From the NCBI RefSeq assembly GCF_902459465.1, contig NC_047076.1:12470146-12534145 (forward strand): a stretch of DNA of 64,000 nucleotides, written 5' to 3'. Below, in pieces: positions 12,030 through 26,200 of this stretch; position 1 is the stretch's first letter; each line of letters starts with the position of its first letter. The notes under the pieces were generated by a model, which was given only the letters and a program-made list of their open reading frames with translations, made no database searches and was not told the DNA's origin. The DNA is from Asterias rubens (lineage: Eukaryota; Echinodermata; Asteroidea; Forcipulatida; Asteriidae). A program made the position numbers and the translations under genes.

Positions 12030-12500
12030 AATACATATATCTTTTTTTTCAATCAAACTCAAATATTAAAAGACACTATTTTCAATGTTGTACCAAAACA
12101 AACAAAAAATCACTTTGCCACCAGATACTAAAAATGTTTACTTGATTATTAATTAAATTTAAGTATTCATGCAATTATAAGCAAAAGGGTAATTCAATCT
12201 TAAAACAACTTTTATAACAAAAAAGGGAAAATAACTTACAATGCTAACGCAGCAAAAGTACTTTCCTCGGCCATGGTCATAAGCGATGCTAGTAATAGTC
12301 TTTTAAAAAGACCTTGTAAGTTGTGTGTGTATTGAACATTTTGGGGGAACACTTAACATGTCAAGGAAACAAGTTGTACATTTTACTAGGGTCTAATGTT
12401 CAAATACACGCAAGACTTGAACAGTCTTCATTGAGTTCACAAAACTTCATGTAAACATTCTTTTGTCCTTCTGAAAATTTAAAGAAATAGAAAGGATTGA
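12030..12500. other. No gene seen
   Basis: AT-rich sequence related to 9780-10040; see that entry. Nothing coding. Confidence 0.5.
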
Positions 12501-12529
12501 CAAGTACATGTGTATAAATTCTAGAAAAG

Positions 12530-13830
12530 TATTTCATCTGAAAGCTCACCAACTCTTAAGTTCATACCAGTACCAATCCTCCAGAGAAATATTTCATCTG
12601 AAAGCTCACCAACTCTTAAGTTCATACCAGTACCAATCCTCCAGAGAAATATTTCATCTGAAAGCTCACCAACTCTTAAGTTCATACCAGTACCAATCCT
12701 CCAGTGAAATATTTCATCTGAAAGCTCACCAACTCTTAAGTTCATACCAGTACCAATCCTCCAGAGAAATATTTCATCTGAAAGCTCACCAACTCTTAAG
12801 TTCATACCAGTACCAATCCTCCAGAGAAATATTTCATCTGAAAGCTCACCGATTCTGAAGCTCGTACCAGTACCAATCCTTCAGAGAAATATTTCATCTG
12901 GAGGCTCACTGATTCTAAAGTTTATACCAGTACCAATTCTCTGGTGAAATGTTTCCATGTGAAAGCTCACTGATTCTTAAGTTTATACCAGTACCAATTC
13001 TCTGGTGAAATGTTTCCATGTGAAAGCTCACTGATTCTTAAGTTTATACCAGTACCAATTCTCTGGTGAAATGTTTCCATGTGAAAGCTCACTGATTCTA
13101 AAGTTTATACCAGTACCAATTCTCTGGTGAAATGTTTCCATGTGAAAGCTCACTGATTCTAAAGTTTTAACCAGTACCAATTCTCTGGTGAAATGTTTCC
13201 ATGTGAAAGCTCACTGATTCTAAAGTTTATACCAGTACCAATTCTCTGGTGAAATGTTTCCATGTGAAAGCTCACTGATTCTTAAGTTTATACCAGTACC
13301 AATTCTCTGGTGAAATGTTTCCATGTGAAAGCTCACTGATTCTTAAGTTTATACCAGTACCAATTCTCTGGTGAAATGTTTCCATGTGAAAGCTCACTGA
13401 TTCTTAAGTTTATACCAGTACCAATTCTCTGGTGAAATGTTTCCATGTGAAAGCTCACTGATTCTAAAGTTTTAACCAGTACCAATTCTCTGGTGAAATG
13501 TTTCCATGTGAAAGCTCACTGATTCTTAAGTTTATACCAGTACCAATTCTCTGGTGAAATGTTTCCATGTGAAAGCTCACTGATTCTAAAGTTTATACCA
13601 GTACCAATTCTCTGGTGAAATGTTTCCATGTGAAAGCTCACTGATTCTTAAGTTTATACCAGTACCAATTCTCTGGTGAAATGTTTCCATGTGAAAGCTC
13701 ACTGATTCTAAAGTTTATACCAGTACCAATTCTCTGGTGAAATGTTTCCATGTGAAAGCTCACCGAGTCTAAAGTTCATACCAGTACCAATTCTCTGGTG
13801 AAATGTTTCCATGTGAAAGCTCACTGATTT
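12530..13830. repeat. 60/61-bp minisatellite, about 21 copies
   Basis: The first six units are 60 bp (AAATATTTCATCTGAAAGCT...CAGTACCAATCCTCC); the remaining units are 61 bp (GAAATGTTTCCATGTGAAAG...CAATTCTCTGGT). The 60-bp part keeps all frames open, which gives open frames of 94 and 116 codons on either strand. They have no domain and I treat them as incidental. The array is 3' of the mucin-like gene's stop. Confidence 0.9.
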
Positions 13831-13867
13831 AAAGTCAGGCCTGTTTAGCACTTAAACAAAAGGCTCG

Positions 13868-13873
13868 TTTTAT
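13868..13873 (-). terminator. Candidate polyadenylation signal AATAAA
   Basis: AATAAA on the minus strand, 121 bases beyond the stop codon of the cystine-knot exon and just before the 61-bp minisatellite. Position is right for a short 3' UTR. No cleavage evidence is available. Confidence 0.5.
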
Positions 13874-13993
13874 TTTTGAAGTTAAACTGTAATCAAGAAT
13901 CTTCCCTTGACATTTTGTTTTCCTAGTTGTATTTTTTGAGGGAGGCAAAGAATGGTTACAATGATTAAATGTTGTTAACTGCTCTTTCTCTTC

Positions 13994-14280
13994 TTAGAGA
14001 TTTTCGACACAGCTTTTACAGGTACATTCTTCTATCACCTGATAGGTATGACTGTAGGTCGTTTGATCATCACACTGCATTTCAACAGTATTTTCACTCA
14101 ATCGAGTTGGACGACAACATTCACAGAAACTTCCCATCTTGAGCTCTATTGTGGTTTGGGCGTAAACATAAGATGGACAAGACCCAGAGCAGCTCGTCTC
14201 ACGAATCATGTTGGCGGAAATGCAGTTTTCAATCACAAGGTAGTTTAGGTTGCTGTTGTTTTTGCAACTCGGTATGGGAA
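13994..14280 (-). CDS. Terminal exon: C-terminal cystine knot (CTCK), with stop
   Basis: A 287-bp last exon, phase 1 in, acceptor TTTCTCAACAG, ending in TAA. It reads VPIPSCKNNSN, then ENCISANMIRETSCSGSCPS, KMGSFCECCRPT, VEMQC, YQVIEECTCKSC. This matches the CTCK pattern (C.G.C, C.CC, V...C, and C.C..C near the end) found at the C terminus of VWF, gel-forming mucins, hemolectin and SCO-spondin, where it forms disulphide-linked dimers. One additional Cys before the stop may join subunits. This fixes the gene's orientation and 3' end. Confidence 0.92.
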
Positions 14281-17200
14281 CTGTTGAGAAAGCAGAATGA
14301 TCATAGGATTGTTATTGACTTTACTGATTGAATAATTTGTAGATGGGGCTTCTAAAAACACTTCAATTTTATTTATGGGGATGCGATGTAAAAATGTAAA
14401 AAGTTGGGTTTTGAGGCACGTGGAAACTCATGACAAATGGCCATCATCAAGTCGAGTGCCATGTGGAAGCTTGAGCCTGCCCAGTGATTTCTCTCCAGAT
14501 GTTTCGATCCAGCATGCAGGAGGGTAGTTTCTCAGCGCTGGCCAAGCCCGGTGTTTCGCTTCAGGGTGTCAACGGAGAGACATCTTCTCTCACGAGAGGC
14601 CTTGCCTGGTGTAGGCTCCCAGAAGATGGTTGGGCAAGTGGCAAGCTCCAAGTGGCGGACACAGTGGCAGGAGGGGCTCGTTAGCCATGGGAGGCAATCC
14701 ACCTAGGAGAAGGCACTCTGATTCCAAACCCGGGCAGGAGGGGCTCGTTAGCCATGGGAGGCAATCCACCTAGGAGAAGGCACTCTGATTCCAAACCCGG
14801 GCAGGAGGGGCTCGTTAGCCATGGGAGGCAATCCACCTAGGAGAAGGCACTCTGATTCCAAACCCGGGCAGGAGGGGCTCGTTAGCCATGGGAGGCAATC
14901 CACCTAGGAGAAGGCACTCTGATTCCAAACCCGGGCAGGAGGGGCTCGTTAGCCATGGGAGGCAATCCACCTAGGAGAAGGCACTCTGATTCTAAACCCG
15001 GGCAGGAGGGGATCATTAGCCATGGTGAAGGCAGCCGTCCTAGGAGATGGAAAACTTCGACTTCAAACCAATTGTCTTGGGAGAGGAGTTGCGACCACCC
15101 AAGTACTACCTCCGCAATTGAAAAGCCTGAACAATTCTATTGAGCCCCTCTATAACCAGTACCTCTCACGTTACCAATTCAGGTGATTTTACTCTGTGCA
15201 TCACTAGAACTACAGCACTACATGTTTCAACCCAGGCTGGAATGTAGCCCCAGATGTCGCGCAAGACCCCAAATGTCGAGCACGAAAAAAAGATCAGCAT
15301 CAGTGGCGAAGTCGCAAAACACCTTCCTAATCGTTCTTTCGCTAGCGATTTTGGTGGGAAAAATTGAATTCATAATGCCTAAGCGTGAGGAGGGTTGGCC
15401 AATAAGAAGATACACTTACCATAGATTACCATATGAGATAACCTAGATACGACGTGCGTGTGCATACGCGGCGATATTGTACCTACGCACAAATATTCCC
15501 GGTTTTTCATGGATAAGGACGCACTGAGTCACGTGCTCAGGGCAACGAACAGAAAATGCATATATAAATATTTCATGATCATGAATATTTTAAAACTGAC
15601 TAGATATAACAGAGTTGTTAAAGGCGCTTCGCCCCTTGCACTGGTCTCTTTTCGCGCATGACATTTGGGGGTTCTGCCTGTGTGCGCCTTGAATGAAGGC
15701 TATGTGGACTGCTGCTCTGTTCTGTGGGCCTTCCTTTACTTTTTCTAATTTGAATTTGGAAGTTTTGATAAAGTCCTGAAATTAAAGACAGTGGACACTA
15801 TTGGTAATTGTCAAAGACCAGTCTTCTCACTTGGTGTATCTCAACATATGCATAAAATAACAAACCTGTGAAAATTTGAGCTCAATCAGTCGTCGAAGTT
15901 GCGAGATAATAATGAAAGAAAAAACACCCTTGTCTCACAAAGTTGTGTGCTTTTAGATGGTTGATTTCGAGACCTCAAATTCTAAACTTGAGGTCTCAAA
16001 ATCAAATTCGTGGAAAAATACTTCTTTCTCAAAAACTATGACACCTCAGTGGGAGCTGTTTCTCACAATGTTTTATACCATCAACCTCTCCCCATTACTC
16101 ATTACCAAGTAAGGTTTTATGCTAATCATTATTTTGAGTAATTACCAATAGTGTCCACTGCCTTTAAGGAAAAACAAATTCTGGGGAACTCAAAACACTT
16201 GTTTATAAGTGCTGTATGTTTGGAGGGTACTTACCACAGACTGGGCAGCAGCTTTCTGTTGGAGCACTCTCCATTGTTGAACCCTAGTTGAGATAAGATA
16301 CAAAAATAGGAGTATAAGAGATGTCAAATTTGCATCGGGGATAAAGAATATTAATTTGGGTTTTTACCCATACACCGATGTGTGTTAGCACTGTATACTC
16401 AGTACTTTCCCGAGTCTTGTGAAAAAATTTCACAGGCATGTTACTCGGGTGGGATTCGAACCCACAACCCTTGAAATTCTAGAGCAGTGTCTTACCAACT
16501 AGACTACCGAGGTTGCCCGGTAGCTAGAGGCAGTTTGAATCCTATGTTTTGGCAGTGGGTACCGCAACGATTATAAGAGATGTTAAATTTGCATCGGGGA
16601 TAAAGAAAGGAGTATATAAGCCTATGTATGGTTGAACAGCACTATCTGAAATGTGAGCGGCTGGAAGAACAACCAGTGATTGTATAGATGGCTTGTTTTC
16701 TCAACGTCTTGATTTGGAATATGGCATACCACAGGGATCGATAGTGGGTCCCGAACAGTTCAACATCTTCACCATTCCTTTGGGTAACATCCTGCGAAAG
16801 CATAGCTTACAGTTTCACATCTACGCAGATGATACACAGGTATTAACCCACATCCCAATGACTTAACCACAAGGAATTGAGTTGCTTATGACGTCAAATG
16901 AGTAGGGCACCTTTGCCTAGAGGTCGAAGGGGGTTGTCTATTGGCCAATCATATGCGCAGCGCGTACATATATGTGCATTTCTGTTATTTCCTCATCAGT
17001 GTACAGTACCTCCAAGCATGCAACTGCAACTTCACCAAAAAAGGGGAAATTACAAAATGTTACTGCTTTGTATAGGATTTTTCAATTTTGAATGGTATAA
17101 CTGAGATTAAAAAAGAGAAAATCAGCTGATCCGAAGAAAAGTGGCATGCCTGTACCCACAAATGGTGGCTTGATGAGGTCAATGCTTAAGGTTTATTCTA

Positions 17201-20200
17201 GACCTGGTACATCCTGGGCTTACAAAATACAGGTTTAGACACACTGTGGACTATTTTCCTTCTCTTTGGTCTTTACATCTTTCAAGAAAATTTAAAGGAG
17301 CAAAGACGCTAAGCTGGAGAATTTACAAGCCAGCATAAAAGCTGCTCACAATTTGAAAAAAAATCAAAACGTTTGTGCTTACTACATTTAGCAGACAAAT
17401 CTGCTATTAAAGCAGGAATGCATTTGGACAGAAATTCCTTATCCTTGGCAGAAGACTCTGCAAGTGTCATTTATATCAAACAAGAAAAAATCTTAAACAA
17501 GTTTTTCCTTGCCATCACAATATTCTTTTTAAATTTTAGTTTAATCAAATTCTTCAAAATAAAATTTTTAAATTTGTCTATATTCTAATAAGGGAATCAA
17601 TGTGTGGTGAAGAGGTTTTAAACTAGTGGTTGAAACCTGCCGAGGCCTGGTTCTTGATAATTTTACCGAGACGAAGTCCCTTTCATAAATACCTCTTTGG
17701 TCAAAAACATCAACACTTTTGGGTCAAAAAGTAAAACAAAATGCAATAATTATAATTGTTAAATGATTTCTTTCAACACAACACCCCTCCAGCTATGAAA
17801 TGGTAAGGCCCTCAGGTAAACAACTCCTTATAAGGAGATTGCTGTGCGCGTCGTGCGTATCATGTGACGTGGCACAACTGTTTCAGCCGTTGGTCTCGAC
17901 CAATAGGAATGAAGAAACTGTCTTATAAGCACAGGTGCAAGCTCGCTTGTCATGCCCATGTTTAAACACTTTTTACTGGTGTTATATCATCCATTTAAAC
18001 ACCCCCACGTGATGCCCTCTCAATCAATCAGAATGGATAAACTGTCTTAGGCATTTATGAATACAAATTTAAGTATTTAAATCGCGCATGTAAAATTCAT
18101 TATGATTGGGACCAGCTTGGTCGGGAATATTCAAACAAACGTAGAGCAGAGTCTAAGGGTTGTTTAATTTACTTGAGACTAAAAACACGGCAGCATCAGG
18201 GATGTGATACATATAGGTTATTGAAAAAAAAAAAAGATATAAGCGCAAAGGGCAAAAGCATGCGAGCTCGAAAGCATGCTAGCTCGAAAACTTGCGAGCA
18301 TGAAACCCAATGTTAACATTTATCTTTGGTTTTAAAAGCCCAACTCTGCTATCTGGGGCATTTTAATAGTTGGTGTTTTTTTTTAGGGGGGGGGGGGCAA
18401 AAACCCCACAGAATTTCGTTTGACATTTTGGGAAATCACATCGCTGCAACATGAACTTACCTCTGGACACTCGATTGGGTCACACTCCGGTTGTTTCACG
18501 ATAACTCCGCCCTCCTCGCAAATTCCATAATGGCATGGCTCTTCAATGATTACAATCTCTCCTTTCTAAATGATTAAACAAAATTATCTGATTATTTTCA
18601 GGGGGGTGAGATTGTTTTGAGACTAAAATTACTAAAAGAGAGAAAACTTTGATGAGGAGATCAAGAATCAGGAATGTACAGGAAATTCCATTTAAGAGGT
18701 TTCCTGACTCTCTGATCTGCACCAAAACATTAACTCATCGTGCAGTGCAAAAACAATGTATCTCGATTTCAACAAAAATATGGCACAAAAATGCTCCATG
18801 CAAAGATGGCGTCAAATACTATTTGAGGACAACATTTAACACTCACATAAAGACATTAATCAGAGTCAAATCATTGGTCTCTGTGATGGCAGTTTCATTT
18901 CTACAGAGCAACTCAAGAAGACCAAGTGTGATCAACCAGAACCCTGACATATCACTTGCATTTTAATACCGCATGCTTACTTTCATCTTAACAAGTGGAT
19001 ATACCTAGCCCCCCGAATCCAACACAACAGAAACCCAGAGATGCCAAACTCACTTCATGATGTTTGAAGCTCTGAAAGGAGTGGATAGTAAAAGGTCTTG
19101 ATGTTTCAATAAATATACTGTGCTTGTCTTCAGGAGACAAGCACAGTTTACTCTTCAATAAAATGAGTCCCCACCGGCTCTTTTAAAGAGCCAACACTCC
19201 TCCCCACAGAGATAAGTGGATGCTCAAGTAGACCCAGTAACTGGGGCGCTGTACTCCTTTTTTCAAAATGTTGTCATTATCGGTTGTAATTGTCATTATT
19301 GACAACATTTTGAAAAAGTAGTATGGCGCCCTAGTAACTGGGTCTAAGGTTCAAGCAGGTTTACTCGTTAGAGTCTTCACTTCCTATTAAAAAGCATTTA
19401 AAGGTAAAGTCATAGATTGGCTTTTCCCGCTACAATGGAGATTTATAGACAAAACAATTTAAAAAGATACATTAAAAGTCGACAAGTGAAAGCTTCATTG
19501 TCACGTAAGAGTGTCAAATCTATCCCTGTTTAGAAAGAGGACAGCAGATACTGTCTGAATATCCGGCAGCAGTATTCATGAACGGACACCAACCCAGAGA
19601 AATCTGATAATTATTTTATCTCAGATTAAAAAGTTTTATGATTCATAGATCAACAAAAAATTTGGTGAACAATAATCCAAAACATAATATTTTAAAGGGA
19701 ATCATTTTTCAAAAACAATTTATACTATCAACAACTGCAGAGCTTCTCCATCAACAAAGTGTTTAAGATTTGAGTTTAGAATTAAGAAATCTGAGTTATC
19801 CAGAAAAACAAGGGAGTGTGTTTACCTTATAATATGAGCCAAGATATCCACATGGTTCTAAACAGGATAGAACAAAAAAAAACAATTTTAAAAAGAAATC
19901 ATCCAGAATTAAATCATTCACCTATTTCCCTAATCCTTAAAACTTACTGACTGAAGTTCAGTGACTCATAAGTTATATTTTTCATCATTGTATTATTCTG
20001 GTAATAAACCAAAGATGCCGTAAAGCGAACTTTGTTATGTAACCAAAGAGAGCCTGTAAACAAGGGTGCTTGCTATTGTGGCTAGAAACACTGGGGTTTA
20101 CCCCAAATCTTCCACCGAGTGTTCTGGATTCGTTTACGTGTACCACCAAATCCCAAAGACAAAGCAATTGTGGTGAAGTATCTTGCTAAAGGACACAAAT

Positions 20201-23200
20201 GCCAGGACTGAATTGAACCCACACTCTGCTGATCAAAAACAGCAGAGCTTGAGTCTGGTGCTCTTACCACTAGGCCACACCATGCTAGGTGGAACAGTAA
20301 GGCAGCCTTGGGCTCGTTGGGGGATTTAAAGGAAACAGCAGAGCTTGGGTCTGGTGCTCTTACCACTAGGCCACACCATGCTAGGTGGAACAGTGAGACA
20401 GCCTTGGGCTCGTTGGGTGATTTAAAGGAAACAGCAGAGCTTGAGTCTGGTGCTCTTACCACTAGGCCACACCAAGCTAGGTGGAACAGTAAGGCAGCCT
20501 TGGGCTCGTTGGGGGATTTAAAGGAAACAGCAGAGCTTGAGTCTGGTGCTCTTACCACTAGGCCACACCATGCTAGGTGGAACAGTAAGGCAGCCTTGGG
20601 CTCGTTGGGGGATTTAAAGGAAACAGCAGAGCTTGAGTCTGGTGCTCTTACCACTAGGCCACACCATGCTAGGTGGAACAGTAAGGCAGCCTTGGGCTCG
20701 TTGGGGGATTTAAAGGAAACAGCAGAGCTTGAGTCTGGTGCTCTTATCACTAGGCCACACCATGCTAGGTGGAACAGTAAGGCAGCCTTGGGCTCGTTGG
20801 GGGATTTAAAGGAAACAGCAGAGCTTGAGTCTGGTGCTCTTACCACTAAGCCACACCATGCTAGGTGGAACAGTAAGGCAGCCTTGGGCTCGTTGGGTGA
20901 TTTAAAGGAAACAGCAGAGCTTGAGTCTGGTGCTCTTACCACTAGGCCACACCATGCTAGGTGGAACAGTAAGGCAGCCTTGGGCTCGTTGGGGATTTAA
21001 AGGAAACAGCAGAGCTTGAGTCTGGTGCTCTTACCACTAGGCCACACCATGCTAGGTGGAACAGTAAGGCAGCCTTGGGCTCGTTGGGGGATTTAAAGGA
21101 ACACGTTTCCTTGGATTGGTCGAGACCAACTCGTCCGATCCAAGGAAAAATGTTCCTTTAAGGCAGTGAATCAACATTGAGGTAGCAGATTCTGTTCCCA
21201 CACGAAGTGAGTAGAAATTTCATCTGAAACTGTCTTCTTTTGAATCAACTACCTTCAGCCATGTAAATTTACCGCATACGTGTAAGTGACAAACGGATCG
21301 TAAAAGCAAATTCCCAATGTTTGCGGCTCAAACTTGATTGTTACATAAACCATGAAATTTAATCAAAAAACCTTACCCTCTTTGTCACAGCCAAAGGGCT
21401 TCACTTCGAAGCTGGAAGATGCATTGGGATGCACCAGGTACACTTTTATAGCGGTTGCAAAAGTGTTTGGTGGTAGGCGGATCTTAGTGCTTGAGTCGCC
21501 TTCAAAGATATAACCTCCATCTGAGTTGTTAAGGCGTTCAAACCCATCTCGAATGTCGTAATGGGTTTCAAAAGCAACTGTCACTTTCTCTGAAGGATTT
21601 GAACTCTTAATGAGGACTGAAGTGATTTCAATCGTTGTGTTGATGGTAATGATAAGGTGGGATCCGGTGTGTGGATTGCTGACTTGTGTTGAGGGGTTGG
21701 AAGGTGTCCAACCAGCAACTGGTATTGGATTCGGTGTCCCCAAGTCGTTACCATCTTTGTATTTTCTTGTTATTTCAATACTTGGACTATCATCAAGATC
21801 TTCATCACAGGGTGCTGGTGAAATAGATCAAAGCAATAAATCAGATCAACAAATACACAAATCATGATGACAAAGGAATTATATCTTTAACATTTACCAA
21901 CAGACCTTTTCACTAAAGCTTGTCGATCACAGCATGGAGGAATATCACAGTATATAGAACAGTTTTATACAGTGTGTATCAAATTTAAAACTTAACATAC
22001 ATGGAGTTGTTGACACAGTAGTGGTTGTTGTCTCGGTCGGGGTGGTCGTTGACTCTGTAGTGGTTGTTGACTCGGTTGGGGTTGTCGTTGACTCAGTAGT
22101 GGTTGTTGACTTGGTCGGGGTTGTCGTTGACTCTGTAGTGGTTGTTGACTCGGTTGGGGTTGTCGTTGACTCGGTAGTGGTTGTTGACTCGGTTGGGGTT
22201 GTCGTTGACACAGTAGTGGTTGTTGTCTCGGTCGGGGTTGTCGTTGACTTGGTAGTGGTTGTTGACTCGGTTGGGGTTGGGGTTGTCGTTGACTCGGTAG
22301 TGGTTGTTGACTCGGTCGGGGTTGTCGTTGACTCGGTAGTGGTTGTTGACTCTGTTTGAAAAAGTAAACCATGGAACATGAAAAAGAGGAAATGGGTAAG
22401 ACTGCTGTTTTTTATTACTCGCCTAAAGAGCTGTTTAAAAATATCAGACTGCAAACAACTTCAAAAATCTTTAAGTGATCCTGTTGTTGTTACTGCTGCT
22501 GTTGTTGTTGCTGCACTTGTTGTACTTGCTGTTGTTTTATTCGCTGTCGTGACAAATAGTGAAATAGTTAAAAAGAGACACATTTTTTAATTTTTGTTTA
22601 GCAATCTTAGGTGTTGTTGTAGGCACTGCAATAGAAAAGCACAAATAAACCCATAGTTCTTTAAAGATACAGCCCTTTCTTTTAATCACCTACAAGACAC
22701 TTTGCTTTTATTGCTCCAAGCTCCTCCTGAAGGTGTTGTTCTCGTTTGTAATGGCTGATTGGAAAGCAATGAAACTCAAGGATTTTCTCACACAGATGTT
22801 AGGTTCCTGGTATCCAAATATAACCAAAGTAGCAATTTTAATCAATGTACAAAGTGCCTTGAAGGGTCTTGGTACTTTTTGCAGGACACAAGAAACAATG
22901 TTCACAGGTCTACACTAAATTTAAACACGCTTCAAAGATAATTATTGTAGAAAGCTTCCCTTAAAACAGTATTTACTGAGGTGCTGTAGTTTTTTGAGAA
23001 ATTAGTAAAACAAGTCCGAAAATAATTTTCATCTCAGTCAGATGAAAATTATTTTAGCATGTAAAACACATTTTCGTGACATTTCTTTACTCATTTCTCA
23101 AAAACTGCAGCACCTCAGCAAGTAATATTTTAATGGAAGCCTTCTAATATCAGTATCTTTAAACTGTGTAAGTTTAATGTAAATCTGTGGACATTGTGTT

Positions 23201-26200
23201 TTGTGTTTACTAAAAGTACCCAGACCCTTTAAGCTCTAATAAAAGACCTCATGCTCCCTCCTTTAGATTATGCGTTACTCGAGTAAATAATAAAAAAGCC
23301 ACTGAAAAAAATCCTCTCCCTATACATTGTATCTCAACGTATACATAAAATAACAAACCTGTGAAAATTTGAGCTCAATCGGTCGTCGAAGTTGCGAGAT
23401 AATAATGAAAGAAAAAAACACCATTGTCACACTAAGTTGTGTGCTTTTAGATGGTTGATTTCGAGACCTCACATTCTAAACTTGAGGTCTCGAAATCAAA
23501 TTTGTGGAAAAATACTTCTTTCTCAAAAACTGTGTCACTTCAGAGGGAGCCGTTTCTCACAATGTGTTATACCATCAACCTCTCCCCATTACTCATTACC
23601 AAGTAAAGTTTTATGCTAATAATTATTTTGAGTAATTACAAATAGTGTCCACTGCCTTTAAAGTGATCCCCTGGCTGTCGCTTTTCAGGAAGTATCGTAA
23701 TTTGGGTGTGATGCCTGGCTAAATGGCAGTAAACGGTTATATGCCTTCTGACTACGACCCCTGAGCAACGATAGTGCTAAAAAAGGGACACCGCCAATAT
23801 AGGGCTAGACAACACAATTGGTAGAGCACCAGAATGTTAATCCAGACGTCAATGGTTCGAGTCCCTCTCTAATCAACTTTTTCTTTGTTTTACACCCCCC
23901 CAAAATTTTGTTTTTGTCATTGAAAGCTTTCAAAGGCATATTAATCTAGATCTGTAGCTTCAGGGCTTTGGTCAAACGAAAACTTAAACCGAAGGTACTT
24001 TTAGTGCCTTCTACAGTTTTGAAAGTGTCAGCTATTGCCGAAAAATATGTTTTACATGTATAGTAAGTAGGATTTGAAACTTTGCATGGTGGAAGTAAGA
24101 TATAGAAAAGTTTGCGGTAACACCATGTAATAACAATCTCTCAATGAGTTGGGGTGGTTCTAAAAAGAACCGTTGGATTAACATGTATAGTGTAAAAGGT
24201 TTTCTCGATACGAGTAGCAGCAGCATCATTACAAAACAAATTGTAAGGCGGACCAACAGATTTCCTCCAACTTTTGAGAGGAAAAAACAAATTTAACAAT
24301 AGACAGATACTGTATGGCCCTTTATAATTAACTTGATGGTGAATTTCTTTGGTGGTATGTAGTTTTGGTTGTCTGTTCTGACTAAATTTGTGTGAGAAGT
24401 CGCCAGACACACAAGGCCTGAAGGCCACTTCAAGGTGTGGGCTACAATTTATTTTTTCCAGAGGCCCTTGCCACCTACTCCTAGGGCTGAAACAGGGTTA
24501 CCCCTTTCACAGTTCATATGAATGTTGGCTCGGGTATCTTCAATTCGAAGCCTAGCCGGTAGAGCAGAAAGCACTACCTCCTCAATTTGCCGCATCAGAA
24601 CGATGACAAAATTTTGCTGTTACGGTTAAGGCAGCACAATGAAAATAAGAATACATCCTTAGAGACTCATACCTACCTATTGGAATGCAGTGGCAGCATC
24701 GTAGATCATCTGGATCTTCATTAACAAGTTGATACTGTTGCAATAAAAAATTAAAAAACAGTTACAAAAATACTTATTACTTGGCATTATATATACTTAT
24801 TTGTCAAGTCGGTTTTAATATTTAGGAAATAACATCTCAGGTACATGTATAACCCTCAAAAACACTAACTTATTAAAATGTTACATCGGTGACAATCAGA
24901 TGACGAGTTACATGTACAGTATGTCCTTTTTACAAATAATGATTGATAGTTTAGTGCAGAAAGGATGTAGCTCTACTTAAAACTTCTGAATGATCATACA
25001 AAACCAATGAGGATATGACCCTGTGACAAATGTAGTACAGCGCATTTTTTGTCCCGTGTCTCAAAAAAAAAGGTCAAGATCGTTTATTGTCTGTTTCACT
25101 GATATCCGCATAATTTGTATTACAATGTGCAAGATATGACCTTTTGATCTAGTTCTGTGATGTCACTTACCCCTTCGTCGCACCCATCTTCATACTGGCA
25201 GTATTCACCACAGCTGGCATTACACAGAGCATAATTCTCCCATTTACACATGATGCAATCACCTGTATACCAAATCTCATCGATCTAGATAAAAATAGCA
25301 ACATGTGAAAAAGAGAAGTCTACGATCTCAACTTACAAAACCCCCTAAAAAAAACAAAATAAAAAAGTATACCTTTAGTTTTCAGGCCTGATACTTCACA
25401 GAGGCCATGAAGACGATTGGTGCCCTTGCCCTTTCAAAAACAAAACTGCAGGCTGGTTTTCAGCACCCCTTCATTGTTTTAATCCGTAGTAAATAGGGTG
25501 CGTTCAATTAGCTTCCCCAGGTTGACCCGATCTGCCCCCCCCCCAGTCGGTTCAAATAGCGTTGACGTCATTCCGGGGGGGGGGGGGGTCGACTGGGTCA
25601 GCCCCAAGTGCCCTGCTTTTGGAACAGGTCACTTGGGGTTGGCCTGAGGTGCATGACATCACCAAGAGAGGGTGAGTGATCATTCGATTAGCTCTTGTCA
25701 AGGGCTCAGGCACCTATAGTTTGTGTATTCCATGCAGATATGGATCATTCTCCTTGGATGCACATAACCACTTGACGATATCTCGGCAATGCTACCAGCA
25801 TTAGAAACAAGCATTTGCTGCGGTCTGAGGGAGGGATTCAAACTGGGGCCCACAGAGGAGAAAACCTGGGGAAAACAACCGCCGAGCAAACCTGACCCTC
25901 TTAAAAGTGACGCGATCGCATGAATTGTCTACTTACCCCGTGATCGGAATTGTCACATGGGCAGTTAGTAACACATCTCCCGCTCTCCTCATCCCAGTAT
26001 TGGCCAGGTGGACAGCTACATCCAGGGATACATATTTCAGGACATGGCACAAGTGGCTGCTCACATGTACGGGGACACGGACAGTCTTGATAGGTCATAG
26101 GTGAACAATCTGTCACTGGAGGAAAGACGAAAACCAGAAATTTTTAATAATAACAGTCGTTTTATATACATGTAGCGCTTTATACACCATCTGAAAGCGC

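Noticed and set aside
12508..12858. 116-codon plus frame and 94-codon minus frame
   Set aside because: They exist because the minisatellite unit is 60 bp; both end when the unit changes to 61 bp.
18649..18966. 105-codon plus-strand frame
   Set aside because: Lies in an intron of the minus-strand gene, has no domain, and composition is that of non-coding DNA.
20082..20942. 286-codon minus frame, and the 230-codon plus frame at 20308-21000
   Set aside because: Product of a 96-bp tandem repeat made from a SINE head; no domain and no splice sites.
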